Assembly: GCA_965116765.1 (NCBI GenBank)
Contig: OZ220718.1
Coordinates: 5,890,001-5,954,000 of the forward strand
DNA length: 64,000 nucleotides
DNA from: JAJEEA01 sp965116765
Lineage (GTDB): Bacteria; Acidobacteriota; Vicinamibacteria; Vicinamibacterales; UBA8438
Reading direction: 5' to 3'
Both the position numbers and the translations under genes were made by a program. Of this stretch, positions 14,366 to 21,730 are shown in pieces (the first letter of the stretch is position 1; each line of letters begins with the position of its first letter). The notes under the pieces are model-generated. The model did not search any database. It was given only the letters and a program-made list of their open reading frames with translations, and was not told the origin of the DNA.

Positions 14366-15361
14366 ATGCCGCTCAAACGTGCGACGGTTGGGCTGGGCGC
14401 TGTTTGGGGCCTCTGGTTCCTGCTGCCGGTGGTCTCCGTGTCGGCGCAGCAGGTCTCGGACCCCGATTTCGACACGTCCGTCGCCCGCCCGGCCTACCCC
14501 GCGGGCGGGCCGGTCGTCGTCCTCGACGAGGCGCACGCCAACTTCCACACCGCGGACGGGCGCTACAGGCCGTTCGCGGACCTGTTGCGCAGCGACGGCT
14601 ACACCGTGCTCGCCGGCGAGACGGCCTTCGACGCGGCAGCCCTGAGCGGCGTCGACGTGCTCGTGATCGCGAACGCCCTGCCTCCCCGCGGGGCCGCCCC
14701 GGGCACCCAGGCGGTGACGGAGCGGGAGGCCGACGCCGTGCGCGACTGGGTGCGAGACGGCGGGTCGCTCCTGCTCATCGCGGACCACACTCCGTTCGGG
14801 AGCGCCGTCGATCACCTCGGCCAGCGCTTCGGAGTGGCCATGGGCAAGGGCTGGGTGTGGGACTATCGCGAGTCGGGAGACGACATCACGACCCAGCTCG
14901 TCAGCTCGCGCGAGAACGGCCGGCTCGGCGACCATCCCCTGCTGCGGGGGCGCGACGCGTCCGAAGAGGTGACGACCCTCCGTTCGTTCTCCGGCCAGTC
15001 CCTGGGAGTTCCCCCGGGGGCGTCGGTGCTGATGAGGCTCAGCGAGACCGCGCGCGAGGCGCCGTCGGGCTCGGACCTCGAGGCCATCGGGGAGGCGCTC
15101 GAGGGCGACGCGCCGCCCGGGTCGTTCGAGGCCGCCGTCGAGGCGCATTCCGCGCCGGCCGGAGGCCGGGCCCAGGGCGTGGCCCTGACCTTCGGAGAGG
15201 GAAGGGTCGTCGTGCTCGGCGAGGCGGCCATGGTGTCGGCCCAGGTCGCGACCCTCACCGACCCCCCGGTGACGATACGGGTGGGCATGAACGTGCCGGG
15301 CTACGACAACCGCCAGTTCCTCCTCAACATGCTCCACTGGCTCTCCGGGCTGCTGGACTGA
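14366..15361 (+). CDS. Secreted protein, DUF4350/glutamine-amidotransferase-like fold
   Basis: 331 residues with an N-terminal signal peptide (GAVWGLWFLLPVVSVSAQ). The core VVVLDEAHANFHTADGRYRPFADLLRSDGY, DVLVIANALPP and DWVRDGGSLLLIADHTPFG follows the DUF4350 pattern, a Rossmann-like domain related to type 1 glutamine amidotransferases but lacking their catalytic cysteine. VVVLGEAAMVSAQV near the C terminus is also typical. Function is unknown. ATG at 14366 directly precedes the signal peptide. It is a single gene, convergent with the arabinose-lipid operon. Confidence 0.65.
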   Translation: MPLKRATVGLGAVWGLWFLLPVVSVSAQQVSDPDFDTSVARPAYPAGGPVVVLDEAHANFHTADGRYRPFADLLRSDGYTVLAGETAFDAAALSGVDVLVIANALPPRGAAPGTQAVTEREADAVRDWVRDGGSLLLIADHTPFGSAVDHLGQRFGVAMGKGWVWDYRESGDDITTQLVSSRENGRLGDHPLLRGRDASEEVTTLRSFSGQSLGVPPGASVLMRLSETAREAPSGSDLEAIGEALEGDAPPGSFEAAVEAHSAPAGGRAQGVALTFGEGRVVVLGEAAMVSAQVATLTDPPVTIRVGMNVPGYDNRQFLLNMLHWLSGLLD

Positions 15362-15452
15362 ATCCGACCTTCCTCCGGCAACGGGCTGGTCGTTCACCAC
15401 GAACGGTATCGCCGCGCGCCGGTCGACAGGCCGTGTCGACGGGCCGCGTTCG

Positions 15453-16742
15453 TCACCGCGGCCGGTCGGGAATGAGCGGGCGGACGGCCTCGGGCAGATC
15501 CTGCCGCATCAGGGCTTCTCCGGAGACCGGCCGGTACATCGGGTGGCCGAAGGCCAGCAGGAGCACGACGACGACCTCCAGCAGGATGAACGTCGCCGCC
15601 GCCGCCCGGGGCAGGGGCGATCGGCTTCTGAACGCGGCGCATATCCAGGCCGCGACAGGCAGGCAGGCGGCGTGGAACGCGATCACGACGTGCCAGCCCT
15701 GGACGGGGACGGGAGAGAGCGTGGCGGCCGCGCAGAGGGCGGCCAGGCACCATCCCGCGTAGGCGCGGAGCCATTCCGCCGCCGATGTCCGGCCGGGGTC
15801 GTCGGGCTCGCAGGACGGATGCCGCCGGAAGTAGCGCCAGGACGCGAACACCGCGATCGCTACCGACGCGGTGCTCAGCGCGATGGCGACGCTGGTCGCT
15901 CCCGCGGCGAAGGCCGAAGCCGCGGCCTCGGGATCGGCGTAGATCGTCTGCTCCAGCCGCCTTCCGATGTACAGGGATCCGAGGCGCCACCAGTAGGCGA
16001 GGGTCTTCGGCAGGTTCACGAGGGCGATGAGCGTCCGGGACAGCTCGTCGGTGCGGCCGGGGAGAATCTGCGGCAGGGTGCCCGCGACGAACGCCTGCGC
16101 GGTGGGAACGAGCGTGAGCGCCCCGGCCAGCACGCCCAAGGCGCAGCCCCGGACATCGAGGCGGATGCGCCGGACCGCGGCGAGCCCCGCCGTCAGCAGC
16201 GCCAGCACCAGGAACGACCCGTGGAGCTGCAGCGCCAGCGTCAGGTTGGCGGCGTGCAGCAGGCTCCACCCCGCGTGCGGCCGCTCGCGCAGGTGGTACG
16301 CGCTGGCGAGATGCAGCGCCGCCGGCAGGAACACGTAGGCCGGCTCCCAGATGAAGCCGGCGTGGTAGAGCCGCCACGGGGAGAGCCAGTACACCGCGAA
16401 GTAGGCCGCGAGGAACCGGGCCCCGAGGGCGCGGCCGATGCAGACGGCCAGGACGGCGGCGGCGGCGACGTGCGACAGGCCGATGAGCAGCCCCGGCGCG
16501 CGGTAGTCGGCCCAGACCTGCAGCGGGGCGGCGACGAGCAGCGGCAGCAGCGCGCCGGGGACGCGCCCGCCGCCGCTCATGGTCTTCGCGAACGGCGGCA
16601 GGTCGCCGGTCTCGAGGATCCCGATGCCGGACAGCAGCAGCGCGTACTGATCGCCGTAGATCCACTGGCGCGACCACAGCAGAACCTGCAGGGCGGCGCC
16701 GGTGCACAGAATCACGGCGACGAGGCGGAGCGGTCGAGTCAT
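15453..16742 (-). CDS. Polytopic membrane protein, GT-C glycosyltransferase-like
   Basis: 429 residues with about ten hydrophobic segments and short polar loops. The first periplasmic loop holds WIYGDQYALLLSGIGILETGDLPP and a conserved-looking MSGGGRVPG, in the position where GT-C enzymes of the PMT/ArnT type carry acidic catalytic residues (here GD and ETGD). I recognise the architecture, not the specific family. It is the last gene of the operon, 16 bp after the DprE1-DprE2 fusion, so a role in transferring or flipping the arabinose made by that enzyme is a reasonable inference. A plain hypothetical membrane protein remains possible. Confidence 0.6.
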   Translation of the reverse strand: MTRPLRLVAVILCTGAALQVLLWSRQWIYGDQYALLLSGIGILETGDLPPFAKTMSGGGRVPGALLPLLVAAPLQVWADYRAPGLLIGLSHVAAAAVLAVCIGRALGARFLAAYFAVYWLSPWRLYHAGFIWEPAYVFLPAALHLASAYHLRERPHAGWSLLHAANLTLALQLHGSFLVLALLTAGLAAVRRIRLDVRGCALGVLAGALTLVPTAQAFVAGTLPQILPGRTDELSRTLIALVNLPKTLAYWWRLGSLYIGRRLEQTIYADPEAAASAFAAGATSVAIALSTASVAIAVFASWRYFRRHPSCEPDDPGRTSAAEWLRAYAGWCLAALCAAATLSPVPVQGWHVVIAFHAACLPVAAWICAAFRSRSPLPRAAAATFILLEVVVVLLLAFGHPMYRPVSGEALMRQDLPEAVRPLIPDRPR

Positions 16743-16758
16743 TCCAGGGCGCAGGCTT

Positions 16759-18831
16759 CTACAGTCTAGTGCGCTTGAACAGCCACTCGGGTAGCGCCCG
16801 CACCACCAGCATGATCACGCGCCAGACGCGCCTGACGTACACCACGTCCCGCCGCCGGCGGATGGCCCGGACCACCGCCCGCGCCACCTCGTCGGGCTCG
16901 GCCGTGAGCCGGGGCGGCAGGTCCATGCCGTCGGTCATGCGGGTGCGGACGTAGCCCGGCTTGACGGTGACGACGTGGACGCCGGAGCCGGCGAGGCGGT
17001 TGCGCAGGCCCGACAGGAACGCGGAGAAGCCGGCCTTGGCCGAGCCGTAGACGTAGTTCGAGGCGCGCCCGCGCTCGCCCGCCACCGAGCTCACGCCGAC
17101 CAGCACGCCGCTGCCGCGCCGCCCGAACCGTTCGGCGAGGGCCGCCATCAGCAGAGCGGGGCCGACGTAGTTGGTCCGCATGATCCGTTCGGCCACCGCG
17201 CCGTCCCGCTGGGCGGCCTTCTGGTCGCCGGTCAGCCCGACGACGCAGATCGCGACGTCGGGCAGGGCGTCGAGCCCGTCGAGCAGCGAGGCGCCGCCGT
17301 CGGCGTCGAGCACGTCGCAGCGGTGCGCGGTTACCGCCGCGGCGGTCCTCGCCCGCATGTCGCGCACCTCCCGGGAGAGGTCCTCGGCGCTGCGGGCCGC
17401 GAGCTGCAGGGCGCAGCCGTCCCGGGCGAGCCGGCGGGCGACGGCGCGGCCGATGTCCGACGTCGCGCCCACGATCAGCACGGTGCCGGGAGCCTTCACA
17501 GCCCGAGCGAGCCTCCGCGACAGGGCCGAGGCGAACCGGTGCGCGCCGCGGTTGGCCTCGGTGCGGACGGCGTTGAACTCGTCGAGGCGGGGATAGCCCT
17601 GCCGCACGCGCTCCGGCGCCGCGCAGGCGTCCTTGGCGAGATACACACGGCCGCCGTGGTCGTGGGTGATGTCGTCGAGGCGGTCCAGCAGGGTCGCGGT
17701 GCCGGGGCGCATCGGGAAGTCCAGGGCCAGGGTGTAGCCCTCCATGGGGAACGACATCGGCCCCTCGCCGGCCGGACCGAACAGCTTGAGGACGGTGAGA
17801 AACGGGCCCGGTGCGGCCGCCGCGACGCACGCCAGGAGGGCCGCGAGGCCGCGCGGGCTCTCCGCCTTCGGCAGCACGCACTGGTACTGCACGAAGCCGC
17901 GCCGCCCGTAGAGGCGGTTCCAGGCGGCGATGCCGTCGAGGGGGAAGAAGAACGACCCGTAGTGCACCGGACGCGCACCGCGGCGGAGGCGCCCGCGCAG
18001 GTGGTACAGCCCGTTGAACAGGCGGATCGACCGCCGGTTCAACAGCCCCGCCGGCGCGTCCACGGGGACCGCCAGCCTCGCCGGCGACGCGGTGCGCAGG
18101 GGGCTCGCCGCCAACCGCGCGGGCAGGGAAGCCCGCGGCAGCCACGCGCCGCGGGACAGGAGCGAGCGGCCCAGCCCGCCGCCGCGGGCCAGGCAGTCGA
18201 TCCACGCGACGCTGAACGGCCGGTCTCCCGACGCCTCGAACAGCGCCATGGTCTCGTCGAGGTCCCGCGTGGCGACGGTCTCCGCCAGCACGTACGCGGA
18301 GTCGATGCGGCGCAGGCGGAAGCTCGCGGAGAGGATCACGCCGGTGAGGCCCATGCCGCCCAGGGTGGCGCGGAAGAGGTCCGCGTTCTCGGAGCGGCTG
18401 CAGCGGCGGGCCTCGCCGTCCGCCGTCGCCAGCGTCAGCGACTCCACGTGGGCGCCGAACGAGCCGTCGCGGTGGTGGTTCTTGCCGTGCACGTCGGCCG
18501 CGATCATGCCGCCCACGGTGACCAGCTCGGTGCCGGGGACCACCGGCGGGAACCAGCCTCGCGGCACGAACGTGGCCAGGACGTCCGACAGCAGCACCCC
18601 CGCCTGGCACGTCAGCAGCCCCGTGTCGGGGTCGAACGCCTGCAAGCGGTCCATCGCGAGCATCGACAGCGTGAGGGCCGGGTTCAGCGCCGCGTCGCCG
18701 TAAGCGCGCCCGTTGCCCCGCGCGATCAGGGTGCGGTTGTCGGCCAGCAGGCGACCCAGCTCTCCGCATCGGCGGAGCCGCGCGACCCGGCAGTCCAGCA
18801 CCGGGTAGCGGCCCCATCCCGACAGTCTCAT
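16759..18831 (-). CDS. DprE1-DprE2 fusion: decaprenylphosphoryl-ribose 2-epimerase
   Basis: 690 residues combining both halves of the enzyme that converts polyprenyl-phosphoryl-ribose to the arabinose form. Residues 1 to about 440 are a DprE1-like FAD oxidase: FAD loop ARGNGRAYGDAALNP, GGMIAADVHGKNHH, then the C-terminal cap FLTVLKLFGPAGEGPMSFP and VYLAKDACAAP. From about 449 on it is a DprE2-like SDR reductase: VGATSDIGRAVARRL for NAD(P)H, VSSVAGERGRASNYVYGSAKA with the YxxxK pair. In mycobacteria these are two adjacent genes. In the segment aligned with the inhibitor-binding Cys387 of M. tuberculosis DprE1, this protein has alanine (YTLALDFPM). The start at 18831 gives 16 bp spacing from ubiA; the gene following lies 16 bp downstream. 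Confidence 0.88.
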   Translation of the reverse strand: MRLSGWGRYPVLDCRVARLRRCGELGRLLADNRTLIARGNGRAYGDAALNPALTLSMLAMDRLQAFDPDTGLLTCQAGVLLSDVLATFVPRGWFPPVVPGTELVTVGGMIAADVHGKNHHRDGSFGAHVESLTLATADGEARRCSRSENADLFRATLGGMGLTGVILSASFRLRRIDSAYVLAETVATRDLDETMALFEASGDRPFSVAWIDCLARGGGLGRSLLSRGAWLPRASLPARLAASPLRTASPARLAVPVDAPAGLLNRRSIRLFNGLYHLRGRLRRGARPVHYGSFFFPLDGIAAWNRLYGRRGFVQYQCVLPKAESPRGLAALLACVAAAAPGPFLTVLKLFGPAGEGPMSFPMEGYTLALDFPMRPGTATLLDRLDDITHDHGGRVYLAKDACAAPERVRQGYPRLDEFNAVRTEANRGAHRFASALSRRLARAVKAPGTVLIVGATSDIGRAVARRLARDGCALQLAARSAEDLSREVRDMRARTAAAVTAHRCDVLDADGGASLLDGLDALPDVAICVVGLTGDQKAAQRDGAVAERIMRTNYVGPALLMAALAERFGRRGSGVLVGVSSVAGERGRASNYVYGSAKAGFSAFLSGLRNRLAGSGVHVVTVKPGYVRTRMTDGMDLPPRLTAEPDEVARAVVRAIRRRRDVVYVRRVWRVIMLVVRALPEWLFKRTRL

Positions 18832-18847
18832 CGGTCTCGATCCCTGC

Positions 18848-19816
18848 CTACAAGGCCGCAACGACCACCGCCGCGATGAGCACGGCGGTCAGCCAGCTCG
18901 TCCGGTCGCGCATGGCGAACACCAGGGGATCGTCGTCCACCGCGCCGCGTCCCGCGAGCAGGGTCAGCCGCCCCAGCCAGTGGACGAGGAGCGGGCAGAC
19001 CAGCCACAGCAGCTCGTGCTGGGCGTAGCGGGCGCTCACCTCCGGGCTCTGGATGTAGAGCGTCAGCACCACGACCGTCGCGAACCCGCTGCCGGCGCCG
19101 AGCGCGGCCATGGCGGGGCCGTCCTCGGCTCGGTAGGCACGCCCGTCGAGGGCCTCTCCCGCGGCCAGCTCCGTCTGCCGCTTGGCGATGGCGATCGCGA
19201 GGAAGACGAACAGCGAGAACGCCAGCAGCCACGGCGAGGGCGTGACGGAGACGGCGGCGGCCCCGATGAGCACCCGGATGGCGTAGAGCAGGGCGAGGAC
19301 GATGACGTCGATGAACGTCTTGCGCTTCAGCCACAGAGAGTAGGCGGTCGTCGAGGCCAGGTAGACGAGGACGCCGTACGCCGCGGCCGTCGACAGGAAG
19401 AACGACCCGGCGAGCCCCGCGGTCACCAGCGCGAGGCCGAGGCCGACCGTCGGCCGGAGCGCGGTCCTGCCCGCGGCGAGGGGCCGACGCCGCTTGCGGC
19501 GATGCCGGCGGTCGTGGGGGAGATCGAGCACGTCGTTCAGCAGGTAGGTGCCCGACGCGCAGGCCGACAGCGCCGCGAACACGCCGAGCAGCCGCAGGTA
19601 CAGACCGGCGTCGGTGCCGTGGTCCGCCAGCAGCGGCACGAACACCATCAGGTTCTTGATCCAGTGGTGCGGGCGCATTGCCCGGACGTAGTCGAGCGGC
19701 GAGCCGACCGCAGGCGGTGGCGGCGCGTCGTCCTGGACGGATGTCCCGGGTGGGGCGGCGGACATCGGGGTCGGGGCGTCGTCCTGGACGGGTGTCCCGG
19801 GTGGGGCGGCGGACAT
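18848..19816 (-). CDS. UbiA-family decaprenyl-phosphate phosphoribosyltransferase-like
   Basis: 322 residues, about eight to nine membrane helices. The prenyl-diphosphate-binding motif NDVLDLPHDRRHRRKRRRPLA and the opening YVRAMRPHHWIKNLMVFVPLL match DPPR synthase (Rv3806c type), which transfers phosphoribose from PRPP to polyprenyl phosphate. Its place directly before the DprE1-DprE2 fusion supports this over a quinone-type UbiA role. The N terminus carries a 17-residue duplication (MSAAPPGT-VQDDAP-P twice) generated by a 51-bp DNA repeat; translation could begin at either methionine. PRPP phosphatase (Rv3807c-like) is not seen in the window. Confidence 0.85.
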   Translation of the reverse strand: MSAAPPGTPVQDDAPTPMSAAPPGTSVQDDAPPPPAVGSPLDYVRAMRPHHWIKNLMVFVPLLADHGTDAGLYLRLLGVFAALSACASGTYLLNDVLDLPHDRRHRRKRRRPLAAGRTALRPTVGLGLALVTAGLAGSFFLSTAAAYGVLVYLASTTAYSLWLKRKTFIDVIVLALLYAIRVLIGAAAVSVTPSPWLLAFSLFVFLAIAIAKRQTELAAGEALDGRAYRAEDGPAMAALGAGSGFATVVVLTLYIQSPEVSARYAQHELLWLVCPLLVHWLGRLTLLAGRGAVDDDPLVFAMRDRTSWLTAVLIAAVVVAAL

Positions 19817-19828
19817 CGTTCCCGGATG
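19727..19828 (-). repeat. 51-bp tandem duplication at ubiA 5' end
   Basis: Two near-identical 51-bp units (GTCCTGGACGG.TGTCCCGGG followed by TGGGGCGGCGGACATCG) lie at the start of the UbiA gene, each encoding a copy of the same 17 residues including a start methionine. The copies differ at only a few positions, so the duplication is recent. Confidence 0.8.
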
Positions 19829-19832
19829 GGCC

Positions 19833-20222
19833 CTACCCGTTCCGGGCGGGCCAGCGGCCCGTCGCCGGCCGCGCCTCGTGCGCGCCGGGCCACGGCGGCA
19901 TGGTGACGATGAGGATGCAGAGGTCGTTGTCGCCGGTGTTGCGGAACTGGAACCGGCATCCCGTCTCGATGCTCAGGGCGACGCCCGGGGCCACGTCGAC
20001 CACCGAGTCTTCGTTCTCGTCCGCGCGCCAGACCTCGCCGCGTCCCTGGACGACGTACCAGACCTCCTCGACCGTCGAATGAACCACCGCCCGGGATGTC
20101 GACCCCGGGGGGAGCAGGCAGTGCACGAGACTGCCGCCCTTCACCGCCACCAGCTCGCGGATCTCCGATCCGTCGGGTGCGAGGACGGTGTGCTCGGCGG
20201 GGAGCGTCGCGCTCTGCATCAT
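19833..20222 (-). CDS. Cupin-domain protein
   Basis: 129 residues forming a single small cupin barrel: motif 1 around STVEEVWYVVQGRGEVW, then VDVAPGVALSIETGCRFQFRNTGDNDLCILIV as motif 2. The usual metal histidines are partly replaced (one His before the EE pair), so metal binding is uncertain. Two adjacent ATG codons (20222, 20219) follow an AGCAGGA site; the second has the better spacing. It ends 16 bp before ubiA and is probably the first gene of that operon, perhaps a sugar-phosphate isomerase-like or binding protein. Confidence 0.75.
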   Translation of the reverse strand: MMQSATLPAEHTVLAPDGSEIRELVAVKGGSLVHCLLPPGSTSRAVVHSTVEEVWYVVQGRGEVWRADENEDSVVDVAPGVALSIETGCRFQFRNTGDNDLCILIVTMPPWPGAHEARPATGRWPARNG

Positions 20223-20240
20223 TCCTGCTGGGGAGGCGCC

Positions 20241-20246
20241 TATAAT
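20241..20246 (+). promoter_or_regulatory. Consensus -10 (TATAAT) for endonuclease III
   Basis: A perfect TATAAT stands 26 bp before the nth start codon in sequence that is otherwise almost pure GC. It lies in the short divergent gap between the cupin operon and nth. No convincing -35 is visible in the preceding GC-rich sequence. Confidence 0.5.
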
Positions 20247-20271
20247 AGCCGAACCATCGCCGGCCCCGACC

Positions 20272-20919
20272 ATGAACCAGGCCAAGCGCACCGAGATCTT
20301 CACCCGCCTGCGGGCCGGGAACCCCAATCCGACCACCGAGCTGAACTTCCGGACCCCGTTCGAGCTGCTCGTTGCCGTCGTCCTCTCGGCCCAGGCCACC
20401 GACGTCAGCGTCAACCAGGCCACCGGCCCCCTGTTCGCGGCCGCCGGCACGCCCCGGGCGATGCTCGACCTCGGCCTCGACCGACTCCGCGACTTCATCA
20501 AGACCATCGGCCTGTTCAACACCAAGGCGGCCAACGTCATCAGGACCTGTCGCATCCTCGTCGATGAGCACGGGGGCGAGGTGCCGCGGAGCCGCGAGGC
20601 CCTCGAGGCCCTGCCCGGCGTCGGCCGCAAGACCGCGAACGTGGTGCTCAACACCGCGTTCGGCGAGCCCACCATCGCCGTCGACACCCACATCTTCCGG
20701 GTCTCGAACCGCACCCGCATCGCTCCCGGCAAGACCCCCCGGCAGGTCGAGGACCGGCTGATGCGCCGGGTTCCCAAGGACTTCAGGCGCGGGGCCCACC
20801 ACTGGCTCATCCTCCACGGGCGCTACGTCTGCACGGCACGCAAGCCCCGGTGCGGTGCGTGCGTCATTGCCGATCTCTGCGAGTTCGAGGACAAGACGGA
20901 CCAGGAACCCGCGCCGTAG
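20272..20919 (+). CDS. nth: Endonuclease III
   Basis: 215 residues, normal length. Bifunctional glycosylase/AP lyase of base excision repair acting on oxidised pyrimidines. The helix-hairpin-helix LPGVGRKTANVVLN contains the catalytic lysine, VDTHIFRVSNR the catalytic aspartate, and CTARKPRCGACVIADLC supplies the C-x6-C-x2-C-x5-C ligands of the 4Fe-4S cluster. The start at 20272 (MNQAKRTEIF) matches the family N terminus. Divergent from the cupin operon. Confidence 0.95.
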   Translation: MNQAKRTEIFTRLRAGNPNPTTELNFRTPFELLVAVVLSAQATDVSVNQATGPLFAAAGTPRAMLDLGLDRLRDFIKTIGLFNTKAANVIRTCRILVDEHGGEVPRSREALEALPGVGRKTANVVLNTAFGEPTIAVDTHIFRVSNRTRIAPGKTPRQVEDRLMRRVPKDFRRGAHHWLILHGRYVCTARKPRCGACVIADLCEFEDKTDQEPAP

Positions 20920-20927
20920 CACGGCGC

Positions 20928-20950
20928 GCCGCCTCCGGCGGAGGCGCGGA
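20928..20950 (+). terminator. GC-rich hairpin after nth
   Basis: GCCTCC-GGC-GGAGGC with flanking C/G pairs makes a tight stem-loop about 10 bp after the nth stop codon. It has no T-run, so it is only a candidate terminator. Confidence 0.4.
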
Positions 20951-21002
20951 CTCCCTGGAGGGTTGGTCCTGCGGCAAGGGAAGGCCGCGACGCGACCCTG
21001 TC

Positions 21003-21044
21003 GTCGCGGTGGGAGTTTTCGCTGGCGCGAACTCCTACGGCGAC
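21003..21044. repeat. Stem-loop with GGAGTT/AACTCC arms
   Basis: GTCGC (21003-21007) and GGAGTT (21012-21017) pair with AACTCC (21030-21035) and GCGAC (21040-21044) across symmetrical 4-nt internal loops, with further near-complementary bases toward the loop. It lies between the convergent nth and DUF4276 genes and could terminate either. Arm sequence resembles the hairpin at 1013-1043. Confidence 0.5.
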
Positions 21045-21072
21045 CACTCCCGGGCCAGGCCCGGTCTGGAGC

Positions 21073-21726
21073 TCAGATACCGGCCAGACGCCTCACGCCG
21101 TCGCGGAACACCTGGAAGCTCTTCGACCGGTTCCGGTTCACGTCCAGGCGGGGAGCGATGTTGCGCGCCCAGTCGCACTTCGCCCTGCCCGCCGTCGGGT
21201 ACCCGGCGTTCTTGAGCGGCGCCGATCCTCCGGGATGAACGGCGTCCGCGAGCACCTCCCAGGTACCGCAGATGCTGTCCTGCGTGTAGCCGTTCAGAAC
21301 AGCGTCCTTCGCGTTGGGATACGCGGCCTTCACGGCGTCGCGATCTCCCAGCAGCCAGGCTTCGCCCTCCTCGATGGCGATTCTGAACAACGTCGTCGGA
21401 CGAGGGTTGCACGCCCGCAGCACGCCGAGCAACTCCCGCTTGAACTTGCTGCAGTCCTGATTGTCCAGGTCGACGACAACGAGCACGCAGTGATGCCCGA
21501 GTCGAAGACTCCGGCCGTACCCTCGCAGCAGCTTGGGCAGGTGGTTCAACAGGAGCCGCTTTCGCGGATTCGGTACGGTGTGCAGGTTCGCCGGTATCCG
21601 GCCGATGCCCTTGTAGGGATGCAGCCTCCAGGAGTGAGCCTGTCCGTTCGTGCCGAGAATCTTCTCCAGCACGACGTCGAGCGCGATGCTGCCGGATTGA
21701 TCTTCTATCAACACCTCGAAGTGCAT
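21073..21726 (-). CDS. DUF4276 family protein, predicted TOPRIM-like partner of AAA ATPase
   Basis: 217 residues. FEVLIEDQSGSIALDVVLEKIL near the N terminus (acidic residue followed by a helix) and VLVVVDLDNQDC (D-x-D) are the DUF4276 pattern, which resembles a TOPRIM nuclease fold. The central FRIAIEEGEAWLLGD is also characteristic. It begins 4 bp after the ATPase stop codon and is surely cotranscribed with it. ATPase plus DUF4276/RloB-like pairs are found in defence islands, often as abortive-infection or anti-plasmid modules, so a nuclease role is inferred, not shown. GC content is visibly lower than in neighbouring genes, consistent with transfer. Confidence 0.75.
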   Translation of the reverse strand: MHFEVLIEDQSGSIALDVVLEKILGTNGQAHSWRLHPYKGIGRIPANLHTVPNPRKRLLLNHLPKLLRGYGRSLRLGHHCVLVVVDLDNQDCSKFKRELLGVLRACNPRPTTLFRIAIEEGEAWLLGDRDAVKAAYPNAKDAVLNGYTQDSICGTWEVLADAVHPGGSAPLKNAGYPTAGRAKCDWARNIAPRLDVNRNRSKSFQVFRDGVRRLAGI

Positions 21727-21730
21727 TCGT

